Origin: Gymnothorax reevesii
Lineage: Eukaryota > Chordata > Actinopteri > Anguilliformes > Muraenidae
Assembly (NCBI GenBank): GCA_029721435.1
Contig: CM056574.1
Location: 6,224,501 to 6,288,500 of the forward strand
DNA length: 64,000 nucleotides
Direction: 5' to 3'
This document shows positions 32,963-46,089 of the stretch, in pieces (position 1 is the stretch's first letter; every line of letters begins with the position of its first letter). Under the pieces are notes generated by a model. That model was not told where the DNA came from and searched no databases. It worked only from the letters and a program-made list of their open reading frames with translations. Position numbers and translations under genes: made by a program.

Positions 32963-34430
32963 GCTGACTGTCATGCCGTCACACTGAAGCTCTTACCAAC
33001 ACTCAAACCGGTAATTTTTTCATTCCAGTTTTATTCCAGGAAGTTAAAATATTAATAGCACACAGCTCAAACACCCAGGCTAGCGCTTAATTCCCTGATG
33101 CTTGAATCTTCATTCAGTTCTATCTTTTTGATGAAATATTTACAGGAATACTTTCTACAGCATCAGACCAACTCCTGTACGGAAACATATTAAACAATTA
33201 AACATTTCAAAGATGTTAAAGACTATTGTTTTCTTTATTTTAGTCATCAGCTTTTGACTGAAATAAAAGAAAGGTAAAAAAAGGTAAAAAGAAAGTCTTT
33301 TTTTTTAATGATCTGCCTGCTAAAATCATTCCCCAGTGGCACGTGCTCAGTATTCAGCTGGCAGATATTCTGAATGTCACTGTTCCACCCATGTTTGTGA
33401 TTAGATAATGTTCTGCACATCATGTTTACGATATCAGCTCACAGGGTGAGCAGAACATTTAGTGCATCAGAGTAGGGAAAATTCAAAAGATTCGTGTGAC
33501 AAAATACCCACATAATACACACAAGCACCCAACCACTTAGCATGTAATTACACTTTTACAATCACTTTTTTCAGTTGAAACCACCAAGCTATTCCAGTGG
33601 AATATTTTTAAAGAGCGGCTCTGTGGGGACACTGTATTAATACCACACCCCTCATCTCTGAGACTCTCTCTTTCATTATCACACACAGGCACACACCGCA
33701 TTGTATACATATACGAATAAACACACCCAATCTGCTTACGTTTCCTAAAAGAACTTTCCCCTTTTAGTTGTTCTCAGGTACTAAAAAAAAATGAAACTAC
33801 ATGCTCCAAATGTTAGTTGTCACAGTTCTAGTCTCCTCATCTCCTGAAGTTAAAACGTTACAGGGGCCTGGGGAGAATATGTAGGTTTAACAGCCTGAGG
33901 GCGATACGCTGCTGCAGGAGGAAAATATATTTACACTTTCCCCAAATAACATCCGCAGATTACAATCATGACCATACTCATGGCTGTCAGTGTTAATAAT
34001 GGCTTTCACCACTGATATTAATACGCCGCGATCAAGAGTCAATATCTACAATGAGCGACGTCTACATTACATATCCAAAGCTTTCCAATGGTGCTGGTAA
34101 TAATAGCTAGCTGAACAATTATACCGAACATTGGAATAAAAATTTCCCATAAAATGCATTACAGAATATCCCCACATCCTTATAACAATTAATTTTCTAG
34201 TCAGTGTCGCTGCCAATCTGTTTTCAAGAACTAGTGCAATCAACTGCGTGAAGCCACACGCAAGGACAGACTCCGCTCTGGCGCAAATAAGTGTATTTAG
34301 TGAATAAACGGTCATATTGGACGCAGGCCTGTTATACAAACCGGGCAGGGACTTCTTGCACCACCATATCACTGCTGCTACACGTCTGACAACTGCAATT
34401 TCAAGGTCCAATCTGACGTAAAAAAAGAAG
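32963..34430. other. No recognisable gene
   Basis: Unique AT-rich sequence. Confidence 0.5.
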
Positions 34431-34434
34431 AAAA

Positions 34435-34695
34435 CAGAGCGAGCCGTCTTTACTTCCGCGGGACGCGCCACGCCGGGCACCTAACAGCCAGTAGAAACCG
34501 ATTCTGCGCCTCCGCCTAAAAATAGACGCGGTAATCAAAAGAGCTGCAGCGCGAGAGATTCGCCCCGCGGGACTCGCCGAAAATAGCAGCAGCAGCAGCA
34601 GCAGCAGATATCAAAGGCGCGCGATCCCGCCCGCGAGCGATCAAGGTGCGCGATCGCGCCAGCGCGCTCCGCCGAGCCGAACAAAGGGACGTCTG
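34435..34695. promoter_or_regulatory. CpG-island-like block with (CAG)7
   Basis: I count about 34 CpG dinucleotides in 34441-34680, far above the surroundings. A run of seven CAG or so lies at about 34586-34606. Such blocks often mark unmethylated promoters in vertebrates. I did not find a convincing first exon on either strand. Confidence 0.4.
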
Positions 34696-34699
34696 TTCG

Positions 34700-35425
34700 C
34701 CTCATTCTGCGGCAGAATAACGGGTTTGTTTTCAGCGCATTAGCTGCAATTGCCACAAGTGATTCAGCAGGAGTTATCACAGGTTTGCTTTCAACCTGAG
34801 AACTGAAAAAAAAAATGGGAGAGAATAAAAGGTCTGTTTTCAACCCTTCAGCCTTCTGACAGCCATCAGTAAATCAAAACTATGGCGCTATTCCCCAGCA
34901 TTTGGTGAAAAACATTTTGACCTCCATTAAAGAAAAGGTCAGGTCACACATTAATTTCCGTTCGGTCTTGCATTGCAATATTTAGCTCTGAGGGCTACAT
35001 TATGTTTTTTGTGGGAGATTGTTTTGAACTTCTGTTTTTCCAAAATTTTAAGTCACAGATCTAGAATTCCACGAGTCATTTGCTTAGACGATGCTATTGG
35101 CATTCAGCTTATGAGATTCTCATATGGCCTTGATAACACGGAGTAAGACAATACCAGGCTACATGCCTTTGTGACTTCTTTGATCTCGCAAATTTTGCTT
35201 CTGAGAAATGAGCAAATGCATCAGTAATTTAATAACTTGAAATGCCACACATTACCAGCAGTTTCGACGCACCCAGCTGTGATACCTATGGGCATTGTGT
35301 CTTTGTTCGTCTAGAAAGAGCACTGTCATCTTTAACTGCGCAATACAGGCTGTCTTTTTCCTGTTCAGCTGATCGCTAATTACAAAAGAGCAGTTTAATC
35401 CTGTAATCACCTCCCTCCCCTAGCG
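34700..35425. other. No recognisable gene
   Basis: Unique sequence. Confidence 0.5.
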
Positions 35426-35427
35426 TA

Positions 35428-35583
35428 TACACACACACACACACACACAAGCACACATGCAGACACAAACACATGAGTGCACACACAAACACAGACACAC
35501 ACATGCACACATAAACACACACACACACCTAGACATGCACAAACATGGACACACACATGCATGCTCACAAACACTCACACATC

Positions 35584-35617
<34 letters not shown>

Positions 35618-35640
35618 TGCACGCACGTATAGGCACAAAC
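35428..35640. repeat. (CA)n-rich microsatellite
   Basis: CA runs with ATG/GCA interruptions; the overlapping Cys/Val-rich frame is an artefact. Confidence 0.95.
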
Positions 35641-35649
35641 ACCAGGAGG

Positions 35650-38630
35650 GAGTGGCCCTTCTCACCGTGAAGCAGTGTTGCAACCACAAAACAACCAGGC
35701 TCTTGCCTGAATGAAGAAACTCAAGGTTTTCGGGATTTCAAAGAAAACACTTTAATCTTCAAAGCTGAGTGCAACTAAACCATTAAGCATCCAGTATAAA
35801 TACAACACAGCAACACAGCATGTCCCTGACAATGGTCACAAATCATTTAACCGCTGCTTACATGATTTTAACATCGGGAGCATTTGAAGCGCTCAGCTTC
35901 TTTTTTAGAGACATCCTGACTCTCCAGGACTGGCGGCAGTTTGAAATGGCGTTCCACTTCAGTGTAAAAGATTTAATCACTGAAAAAATCTTGAGCCAAA
36001 GTGAAACCCTCGATTAGGCGTCTCGACTGGCGTTTTCCTCTGACGGCAAAGCTGGCCGATTTTCGCGGTGCCGGCCAGACGCTATAAAAATATGGCTTCA
36101 GCATAGTTGGGAAAAGCTATTCGAGAACAGATTTGCATCTCCTATTGCAAACATTACATTTGTTATCCACAAATCAATCTTGCATTGAGAAGTATAGGAA
36201 TGGCTTTTCAAAAGAAAAGCAAAATTAACGAGTATAAACATCTTAATTATAGAGCAATATTTGGAAAAAAGTGTTTTGATGCCAAGGGCAGTGAAGTTCA
36301 TGCATAATACTGAACTGCCCTCAAACTGTTTGCTGAACGGCTTTTTTAAACACAACAATAATGCAGTTAGGACTCAGAGCGCGCAAACAACCGCAGAACT
36401 GGAGCCGGTAGTTTTCTGGGCCGTGATCGAAAAGAACATACTTTCCGGAGGATTTTGTTTAGACCTCCCTGAAACCCCTCCGCGAGGGCCGCCACAGAAC
36501 AGCTTAATCGCTCAGACGCCACGCTAACGACTTCACAATAATAAGGGCTCTATTTAATTGAAATAAATTGCTGTCGTTGCGCTTGCTGGGGTCTGCCAGT
36601 GGTAACTGCACTGGGCAGGGAACTCCGGGGTCGACTGGAGACATGTGCTGTGAGGCTCAGCGAGAACCAGGAGGAACAGTGAGTCTCCTGTAAAGAACGA
36701 TCAGGTGATGAATGACACCCTGTGCTGGGCAAAGACAGACGCTTCTGACCAGGGCACTTTTTACTGAGTGAAAGAATGCATGAATGAATGTCTGCCCGTG
36801 AAAGGATAAATGAATCAGTCTTAGTCCATGAGGGAGTGAATGAATATTTGTTCACAAATCAATCAATATTTGGCCATGAATTAATGAGGATCCATCAGCA
36901 CAGTTTGGGACTTGCAGCCATTATGCACAGAGTATTCAGTAATGAGATGCCACTGCATGCATTCGACCCACATACTGTATAGCAGTACTGTTTACAGGCA
37001 GCACCAGTGCACTGCACACACACTCTGGGTCAACAGGCAAAACAACCATTATTTCATTATTATCTGGACCAGGAAGATGATAATATCTCCTACAAGTGAA
37101 CATTAACATCACAGATCTCCAGGGCTCAGGTCCGTGTACCTCTGCTGTCCCCCTGCCGCACTGACAGAGGCTCTGTGTGAGGTATGACGGGGTGTGGAGT
37201 CCGGGGGATGGAGGGTAAAAGTCCTGCCGTATGTTCACTCCAGCCAGTCCATTGGTTCTGGCTAAAAATTGCGCCAATCGACGATACAGAGTTTAAAGGA
37301 CCACAGTCCACTGACTCATGAAAAATTATGTTCCATTGAGTGGGGATCGGAATAAAATGCCGGGGGGACCGTTACTTTCAAAGCCTGGGTTCTGCACCTC
37401 TGCTGGTACCAGGCTGTGGCCATTACAGTGTGAATTGTGAGCTGATCCAGAAGGCCTCTGTCAGAGGTGTGCCGCTCGGACCCCTGCTTGGCCCCCCGTG
37501 GATAGTGAGATAAGGAAAGGGAGGAAGGTTCTGGCCTGAGTGGGAGGGCAGGAGGGGGAGGAGTACCAGGGCCGGGAGGCAAACAGCACTGATAACATTT
37601 AACCCCATGAAGAGGGGTGGGGCGTGTTGACCACCCCCCCGAAGTTAACACTAACTCCTGAAGGCACAGCCGCCCACCCCTGTTCTACAGGCCTGTGGGC
37701 CCTAAAAAAGTGCACATGCAACGATTAGAGATCTCTTTGCAGTAATAGCAGAACCAGGCCTGCCAAATTTAGGATTGAAATATAAACCTATAGGATGGTG
37801 GATCCCCAGGAATAAGACATGGATAGCACTGCTTTCAAGTATGAATACCCTATACGTGCTAGAAGCTAACTAACTCAATGGCTAACTACAATGTTTGAAT
37901 TTACTGTTATTTGATTGGTCCACCCAAAGTGACTGCCAGCACAGCAATTGGCCAGTGACAGAGATATCACCCACAACCTGGCAACCCTCTTGGTTGAAAT
38001 CGCGACCCATTAGAACCGACCAACATATGCTGAGTGCATCTATTCAACCCAGTCAGGCTCATGGGAATCCCAAGGGATCATGGGATATGCCTCTGAAGGC
38101 CTGCCAGTTGCCCAAAGCATAACAGCCCGACTGTTAGCTGTTATCTTGCCAACCGGAATTCTGTAATCTACCAACACTGACCCAAGGGGCACACTCCGTG
38201 CGGAACCCCTACATACCTTTTAAAAGGGACTGCGTGTACCGGGGTTTTGGCCTTTGACTGTGCAACAGGGTCAACTGCGCTGCCTACAGGCTGGTTTCCA
38301 GGTCCGTCCATATTTAAACAGACTGTACAAAGAGGTCGTAATTTCCAAATGGTTTGGCGACTTTTACACAGAAAGTACTCCTGCACACCAGCGTACACAC
38401 TCACGCACACACGCACACATAAATGCACACACACACAACCTTTTGACCGTCTTGATTTGGCAAAGAGAATCTTTCCTCTGATAGAACCAGGGGTTGTCTG
38501 TCACACACAGACGAGCTTGAGGATCAGGCAGTAACATATTCTGGAACCAATGAAAGACAACCAATCAGCAAAACGTCTCTGGAAGCAATTCTGAAGCCAG
38601 GACTTGAAAAGGCTTCCCCTACTGATGTCA
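35650..38630. other. No recognisable gene
   Basis: About 3 kb of unique-looking sequence. Frames of up to 113 codons occur but are unlike known proteins. A short CA-rich run is near 38390-38440. Confidence 0.45.
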
Positions 38631-38634
38631 TCTT

Positions 38635-38635
<1 letters not shown>

Positions 38636-38673
<38 letters not shown>

Positions 38674-38690
38674 GCATGTGTCAGTGCGTG
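38636..38690. repeat. (GT)n microsatellite
   Basis: About 17 GT units followed by looser GT-rich sequence. Confidence 0.95.
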
Positions 38691-39233
38691 TGGGTAATAA
38701 ATCCAGGAGCAGACAGACCACTCAAAAGGGAAAATTAGAAACAGCTAATAAACTGTGGGAGGAAGCTACTGTCAGGAGAACGAGAGGTGTGTTTCAGATC
38801 TGAAATCTGCTGCGACTACGCAACAAATAAGGTGCCTTAGATAAAAAACAGTTGCTAATCAGCAGCGTGTTTATAAAGCGTTGATTCATGAAGCCGTTGC
38901 CTTTATAAGGGTTTAGCCTGGGCAAGTGGCTTGAGGCAGAGTAAAATAATACATGAGCATGAAAGCGATCACATTTTTACACACGTGAGTGTTTGTTATA
39001 TTGATCATTCTCTCATTGTTTCCCTGTGACGAACGCCACAGTTCAGGCAGATGTGTTATCCTACAGCTGAGAACGGGGTCACCATTTTTGGAATGTATTT
39101 TATTGAATATTTTTTTAGCAAAGTTAAAGTTACATTATTAATATAGACAAATGTATTTTCATTGTAAATAATTTCAGAATTCAATTAATATTAACATTAT
39201 TAATTCTCTTTGACAGTCTGGGTAGATTGAACT

Positions 39234-39622
39234 TATTACCTCTGCTGAGGAGAGCATGTTTTCACCCGTGTTTGTCTGTTTGTCGGTCTGTTAACAGGAT
39301 AACTCAAGAGGTTGCGAACTGACCGGCACAAAATGTGGTAGGATGGTCAGTGGGAGTTGAAGGATGAGTTGATTGATTTTTGAAGTGATCTGTAACATAT
39401 TCTGGATTGTAAATCCAGAAGAAGTTAAATATACCTGAGTAGAATGCTTGTCCCTTAGCTAATGAACAGATGTTCATAAAATTTCTGCATTAATAGAATC
39501 TACACAAATGTGGAATCCACTAAAGTTGTTGGTGATCTGGATAATATTCTTGTAGATCCAGAACCAATAACACTGACATACGGCGTGGCGGAGGTATGTG
39601 CTCTACTGAGTGCCCTTCTACT
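39234..39622 (+). mobile_element. HINE-like element, second family (old, decayed)
   Basis: Starts TTATTACCTCTGCTGAGGAG, then a GTTTGTCT-type microsatellite (about 39268-39293). Ends TGGCGGAGGT (39586-39595), an inverted copy of the start ACCTCYGCC with two changes, followed by a weak hairpin GTGCTC-TACT-GAGTGC (39598-39613) and a short tail. The same four-part layout as the 5697-6452 family, but a different sequence. I recall this repeat as widespread in fish, without being able to check it. Confidence 0.55.
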
Positions 39623-39839
39623 TGGAATTAAAAATTGTGTAGAATTAGACAACAAAACTGCATGGCCCAGTCAGTGCAGATACCGCAGACGGTTAGTGCA
39701 GTCTGTGTACCTGACCAACAGGTGCGCTCTTTTCGCACAGGCTAATATTAGCCATACCAGCACTCAGCTGTTTTACGGCTTCAGTTTATACCAAAAGTAT
39801 TACCTGGAGTGAACTGAGTCAAATAATCACCAACACAAG

Positions 39840-40000
39840 CGCACATCTATACATGTACAGAGACAGTCACGCGAGTCCGAACGCACACATACGCCTACGC
39901 AGACATGATCACAAAGACACGTGCGCACATACATCTACACACATAAACGCGCATGTACACATGCACACACTCGCGCGCACACACACAGTCACACAACCGT
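39840..40000. repeat. CA-rich low-complexity stretch
   Basis: Loose CACA-rich sequence with many CG interruptions. Confidence 0.75.
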
Positions 40001-40220
40001 CCACACTCCAATTCAGTGAGTCTTGTTTGAAGATTATCAGACTGGCTGGGGACACTGAGTAAACAGCCGGCCCAGATAGGTGAACTTAAGCCTCGTTTCA
40101 TGTGGTTACAGGGAACCAGTTCGGCAGGGTTCAGTGATTGATAGCAGGTTTGTCTAGGGTTCGCTCAAGCGTGCAAGAAATCAGTGTGTTTTTACCCCTT
40201 GTATGCGAGGGGGGCAATGA

Positions 40221-40250
40221 GGGTGTCTGTCTGTCTGTCTGTCTGTCTGT
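40221..40250. repeat. (GTCT)n microsatellite
   Basis: About seven units, following GGGGGGCAATGAGGGT. The GTCT run after a G-rich lead is like HINE 5' regions, but no terminal repeat was found here. Confidence 0.85.
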
Positions 40251-41300
40251 GCAGCATGAATAAATTCAAACCAAGTATAAGAGCCAACAAGATACTAACA
40301 AAATGTAACTCTTCCGTACCATTGACGGCCCTGGTGTGAATGACTCTCACTGGGTCACACAGAGGGATAGAGGTAGAACAATGTGCGTCCGAACCATGTT
40401 TATTTTACAGGCAGTGGCCAAGCGTTCCAACCCAGATGTGCCTACAAACATTGGTGAACCTTCTACGCAAGGCATGTTCCTAAGAGAAACAGAACATTTG
40501 CTCAAATAAAATGTAATTATACCCATAGATCAAGCAAATGCATTTTTTTCTTGTTTTACACAACCAAATGCATTACTAAAGGGGGTGTTTTAAGCATACA
40601 TAGGCTTATTTACCAAATGTCATTGCTAGAAGATGTTGCTTTCTCACCTGTGGAATAGTGACTTAGGATTGATCTCTCAGTCAGGCAGTTGAAGCAGTTG
40701 GCAAAATTTTTGCTCCCTCAATCTTGCAAGAAATAAGTCGAGAAAACAGCAAATTTAATCTAGTACACCACCATTCAGTATCGCTCAGGGGAAAACATCT
40801 TATTTCCACTGAATAAATAAACTTTTATGCAGCAGCTCCGGTATTGCGTGTTCTGAGCGCGCAGTGTCTCCTCTTTAAGGACGCACATTCACATTATTTC
40901 AGCAAGTATTTCCTCGTCTGCTACCCGCACTAACATCTGTCATGCAAGTGCGTCTACTCAAGATTAATGAGCTGTCGGCCGTGGCCCGTCGCCGTAAATG
41001 ATGCACTGCCTTCGGTTAAAAAAAGATAATTGCTTCTTGACGGAGGACATCGCTACAACTCTGAAACCAAACCGCAAGTACTTTTCCCCAGAAACACCCT
41101 TCGTTCCACTTTGCGCGAACTGAGTCGCCTTCCGAGACGGAAATAAAAGTTTAATTGGATGTTATTGAGAATAACGGCACGAAGAGATGATGTTCAGACA
41201 CTGCTGTTCATTCTCAATTACAAGCTAACCCACAAGTGTTATTTTTCTCTTTGTGAATGGCAATGCATATCCCTTTTCATGATCGCTGAACTTGGCAATG
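40251..41300. other. No recognisable gene
   Basis: Unique sequence. Confidence 0.45.
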
Positions 41301-41304
41301 AGTG

Positions 41305-42577
41305 ACAATAATAAAGATGCAAGCAGCGATGAACGGGCCCTCGCACCCTTGAGGATGTTGGTGGTGGTGGCGAGATCCTGACGGGTGCAGGTGTGCATTC
41401 ACAACAATTGGATTGTGGCAGTGTGGTTAAAGAAGCTGCGAGGGCTGTTTTGTTGAAATTTTTTACGGGGTGCGATGGAGCCATTTTGCCGCACCCATGT
41501 GCAAAGCCTGCATAGTAGGAAAATATACGCCCAGCTTTATGCATGTGCAAAAGTTTGTGAGTTTTCGAACATTTTTAGGCCCTCAAAAATGCAACTATTG
41601 ATTAGGGGGTGCTGAATAGCCAGTGTGTCATGTCCAGTGCCAATTGGGATATCAAATTGATTAGCATCACAATTGAAACTTGTGTACAAAGTTTTGCGAA
41701 TTTTCCAGCATGCTAACGCCCTCAAAAATGTGTTCGAAAAATTTGTAACAACACATAAAATGGCTCGTCAATTCATGTTTGAAGAAAAAAATGTCAAAAA
41801 ATGTATAAAAGACCTCATTATGAACCCTGTCATCCCACTACTTTTCACGAAAATCTGAGAATCTTGATGCCAAAATGGCCATGTGTTTGGTAACACTATA
41901 AAGTCACCAGGTCACACCTCAGCTCAATTGAAATGCCAATTTTGTTCGTAGACAAGAATGAACAAATAGGGTAAATTTGGTGGAGATTACGGGAGGTATG
42001 TGCAAATGTACAATGTATGTATCTAGTGTTTCAGGCGAGACATCAGAATTCGTCATGCCATCACGGCCCATTGATGAAAACTCATAAATTTTGATTGCAC
42101 AAGCCTTTACATGACCCTGACCAAATGTGAAGTAGTTTGGAGAAAAACTTTAGGAGGACTTTGTTTAAATACGGTGAACAAGGCCTGCAAATTGTGCTGA
42201 TTTTTAGGAAAATTCAAAATGGCGGATTCCCCGTTGGATTTGAGGTCATGCTCCAACATACTTTTTGGTAGATTCTGGTATGATGCATCATTCGGCAAAG
42301 GTTTTGTGATTGTAGATTGTAAGTATTTATGCCAGTTTTCCTTTGAATTTTGAAAATTCTAGGTGGCGCTACAGAGTCAGTCATTTTCGTGTGCTTATTC
42401 AAATAAGCGATAAAATATCCAAGTCCAATGCAAGTCCAATGCATGTGTCAATTTCCATGACTTTCTGCCCATGAAAAAAATGTATTTGCTACTAGTACTA
42501 CTACTACTAATAATAATAATAATAAACATTACATTTCCAATAGGGTCCTCTTTGTGCTCGGGCTCTGATAATAAAAA
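41305..42577. repeat. Old ~1.27 kb interspersed repeat
   Basis: Left edge: ACAATAATAAAGATGCAAGC followed by AGCGATGAACGGGCCCTCGC. Right edge: GTGCTCGGGCTCTGATAATAA. Both edges carry AATAATAA, and GGGCCCTCGCAC/GTGCTCGGGCTC form an imperfect inverted pair. The interior includes 'AAAATTCAAAATGGCGGA' and 'TAGGTGGCGCTACAGAG', strings I know from fish repeats, and a (CTA)n/(TAA)n run at about 42493-42531. Non-coding; class not determined. Confidence 0.55.
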
Positions 42578-42579
42578 AA

Positions 42580-43270
42580 CAGGCTCACGTTAAGTTCCGG
42601 TAAGTTCTTTGTAGACAAAAAAAGTGTAAGAAAAATATTAAAATCAATCATATTTTTAAGTCATTTTTGCTTGAATGAGATAAGGATTCAAATAGCTTTA
42701 TAAGATGAGCTATTTTAAGCATATTTTATTCCAAATGGTGTGGGTCACGTCATATGGAGGCCGCCATGTTTAAAACAACTAACGTCAGCAGGAGAAGATT
42801 AACTTCACTGACAGCCGAATCACAGCCGAACCAGGAGGAGAATGAAATATTCACTGACAAAGCAAAGGATGCTGAGGCAAACCTGCATTATGCTGATCAA
42901 AAACCAAATGATCAAATTCTCCACATGTCATTTTCTGGGGTCATTTCGGGGTAGAAGGCTGTACAGTGGAGTAAGGCAGAGTCGGCCGACACTGAGAGGA
43001 GTTACATGAGTTACACCTGACCTCTGACAGACCTGGAGGTGGTTCAGAGGGTTTATGGGACCAGATTGATTAACCGATTTGCACTGGATTTAGGTTCACA
43101 AAGTTAGGTCTGTGCAAAAACATTTTAAAAAGAAAGTAAGTGCACTAATACTGAGAAATTTTGCTCACTGCCTGCCATGTTCCCACGGAGAGGGGATGTG
43201 CACAAAATTGTTGGTCTTCCGCAAATGCAGTCTTTGTGAGTTGTTTTCCTTCTCATGGATCCAAAACACC
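42580..43270. other. No recognisable gene
   Basis: Unique AT-rich sequence. Confidence 0.45.
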
Positions 43271-43274
43271 ACAT

Positions 43275-43389
43275 CAGGTAGGTTCCAAACCGCATCTCAG
43301 GTAGGTTCCAAACCGCATCTCAGGTAGGTTCCAAACCGCATCTCAGGTAGGTTCCAAACCGCATCTCAGGTATGTTCCAAACCCCATCT
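43275..43389. repeat. 23 bp minisatellite, 5 copies
   Basis: Unit begins CAGGTAGGTTCCAAACCGC; four copies are identical and the fifth has three changes. Confidence 0.95.
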
Positions 43390-45844
43390 TTGGTGGGTCC
43401 ACTCAATTTTTTCTGGCTTTCTTTAGGACAAGATCCTCTAAAGCAGAATCTCACATAAAGGCACCAAATATCGAAATTTACTGACATTAAACCCTGGGCC
43501 CCTCGAGTGCCTTGTCTGTGCTCTGTTATGCTGTGGAACCAGTGATGACATAAATGAACCATAGAGATAAAGTACAGGGACAAACTCAGATCCTGCCCTG
43601 GCTGGCTGCTTCCGGACACAGCCCCCCCAACTCCCCCCAGACACCCACCACCGACACCACAGGAATAAATTAATACCACTCAAGTAAACTCATAAAAAAT
43701 ACACACAACCTCAAAGGAACTGCCCCAATGGGGCAATTTGTTACTGTTGGCCCAGTCCTGTTGTCACGAGTGCAAGAGTGTTAGCGGTAAGTTAACATCC
43801 TCAAAAACAGGTGATATTTCTCAATCTCAGGTTCTGGACGGCATGTAGTTCAGGCTTCTGGGTAAATTGAGCTTTGCTCAGACCTTATTCTGAGCCTTAA
43901 TGAGCCTCAGAGGAAGACAAATCGCTCTTCAAGAACACGGTGTGGCGTAATTAATTCCTTACAAGGGTCGGCGCCCCAGAACAGAAATACTACTGTATAC
44001 GCCTGCTATTATTTACCGATGTTGCACTATACATATTAATAAGCCGATGAAACTTCCTTCGCCTCATACCACAAGTATTTTGTTTTTAGACGTTTTCTCA
44101 GAGAGTGTCATTTCTCAGTTCAGGTGAAAAATCTGTAAAGTGCCCGCCTTGTCGGTTGCTCCTGTGCAGTTAAAGGTGACTGAGGCTCACGGTATCAGAG
44201 ATAGGAGTCAATCTGAGATCGGAATTTTAATGGAAAACAGACTGTGAGTACATTTCACTCCTGTTTCTGGGACGGGTCGCATCGAATGCAAATTGCACAG
44301 GTGCCCCCGAGCCGCGAGATGTTCTGCATTTTGTCATAGTTTGATGGGGAGATAAAAGAACATCTAGCTTTTTGTTCAAACCCTCTGCCCCGCGGTATAA
44401 CACAACACACGCGCGTGATGCAGCCGCAATGTAATGCCAATTTCTTAACATTTAAAAAATAAACATTATAACAACATTTTGAGAACTGTTTTGTGTTTCC
44501 TGGGTAGACGTAATCAAAAACTTATCTGGTCTAAAAGAGTGCCAATCTGTTCCAGGCCAGAACCACACCTTATTGGCAAAGGGGAACCAGATCATTGCCA
44601 TGGCAACAGGAGAACCCAGGCGCATGCCATGGAGATCAATGTCATGCTGAAAGGCAAATGAGACGATACATGGTCTTGATACAACTAACTCTTTTTTACC
44701 TTCCCTCTTTCCTTCCTTCCTTTCCTTATAGCCTTTCCTTGTCTTAGCTCCTCCCATCGGAGAGGTAAGGAAAAAACACAAAAAAGTGGCCTGTAACACT
44801 GTCCCTGAGTTGATGTCCCGCTGCTCAAAATGGACCAAATTAACTGTCTTCTCTCCCACAGCAGTCACAGATCTGTTTAATATTCCGCGCGTTCGTTCGC
44901 CCCCCTGGGCTGTGATCCTGGATTTCGACAGGTATATCCTGGTGTTTCTACACCCACCCTGAAGTCCAATCAACTTTGAGCTTAAATTTAAGTAAATGCT
45001 CAAAATTGAGTTAAAAGCAATCATCCAGAGTCATGAAAACAAGTCTTTACTCGTATGTCAAAAATGAGGTTTGTTAAATATAGTGTTCAGAAAAATGTCA
45101 GTCATTTGGCAGTCAGCGTAGGCATGTGACTACACTTCATGATTAATTAATAATTTGAAATAAGGCCTGTGGGTTGTCACCCTGCATGTACTCCAGTACA
45201 ATACTGGCACTGAGGGAGTGGCTATTTTAAGCCACACTTCTAACAATCATCCAGTTAATTGCCGCAATCATCTTAGTTACTCATTCAATTAGTGGTTAAT
45301 CAGGTGTGAGATAAGACTGACAGCATTGTGTTTCTTTCATTGACTCCTATCTCGTCGAACCCATCGCTGCGTATGCACTAATGTGGCAATGCGTTAATGT
45401 CAATCTCACCCATGGCACTTTCGGTTTGTTGATATTCGCTGATGATAAGCTGATTGTATTCAAGGTTTAATCAAAACTCTCAGTTTGAGCCAACCCAGAT
45501 ACCAATTTGTTCTGCCATACGATTGAGTGAATTTTAAATCTTAAATGTGGAGGTTAAAATCCCTCTTGTCGTTATGTCGATGCTTGTGCCAACAGTAACT
45601 CCAGACTGGCTGGACTTCATATATCATCATCTAACAAAGAAAAAGTCAAGATATGTTTGACAGGAAATGATGTCATATAATGATCTGTGGGATTTGATTC
45701 CTGTTCTGGGCCCCGTTTTGATACCATTAATATTTGCACCAGGGCTAAACTGTCTTTAAATGTTACTCACAATGGCAAAGGACGCGTCTCTCTGGAGTCA
45801 AGTGGCTCATCAGGACGGTGCTTAACCCCGGTTTCTGTAGCATG
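43390..45844. other. No recognisable gene
   Basis: Unique sequence. A 190-codon minus-strand frame (45024-44452) crosses a CCTT-rich tract and shows no known domain. Confidence 0.45.
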
Positions 45845-46078
45845 AAGTGTCTAAGTGTCTATATGGCTGCTCCCCCTGGATGGGATGCCAGGCCATAGCA
45901 GGTCACCCCCATCTCCTCATCAGGTTTCCCCAAACATTTGCTGGTACCCATGCGTACACCTCGGTGGAGAGGTGCACCGTGGGAGTGAGGTGTTTTTGTC
46001 TAAGAGCACACCGCAAAAGTCATGGCCAGGACTTGAACTGAAGGCCTTTCCATTCCAAGTCAAGCACACGTAACCATT
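45845..46078 (-). repeat. tRNA-derived SINE relic
   Basis: Contains GGATGGGATGCCAGGCCAT, GGTGGAGAGGTGCACCGTGG and GTCATGGCCAGGACTTGAAC. The last resembles an inverted tRNA B box, and the order fits a common fish repeat. Orientation is judged from that B box. The promoter is decayed. Confidence 0.55.
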
Positions 46079-46089
46079 AAATGATTGTA

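Noticed and set aside
34067..34480. 137-codon minus-strand frame beside the CpG island
   Set aside because: No recognisable domain, and it runs towards AT-rich sequence; position next to the CpG block is suggestive but not enough.
44452..45024. 190-codon minus-strand frame
   Set aside because: It passes through a CCTT-rich tract, shows no domain or splice context, and is near the length expected by chance.
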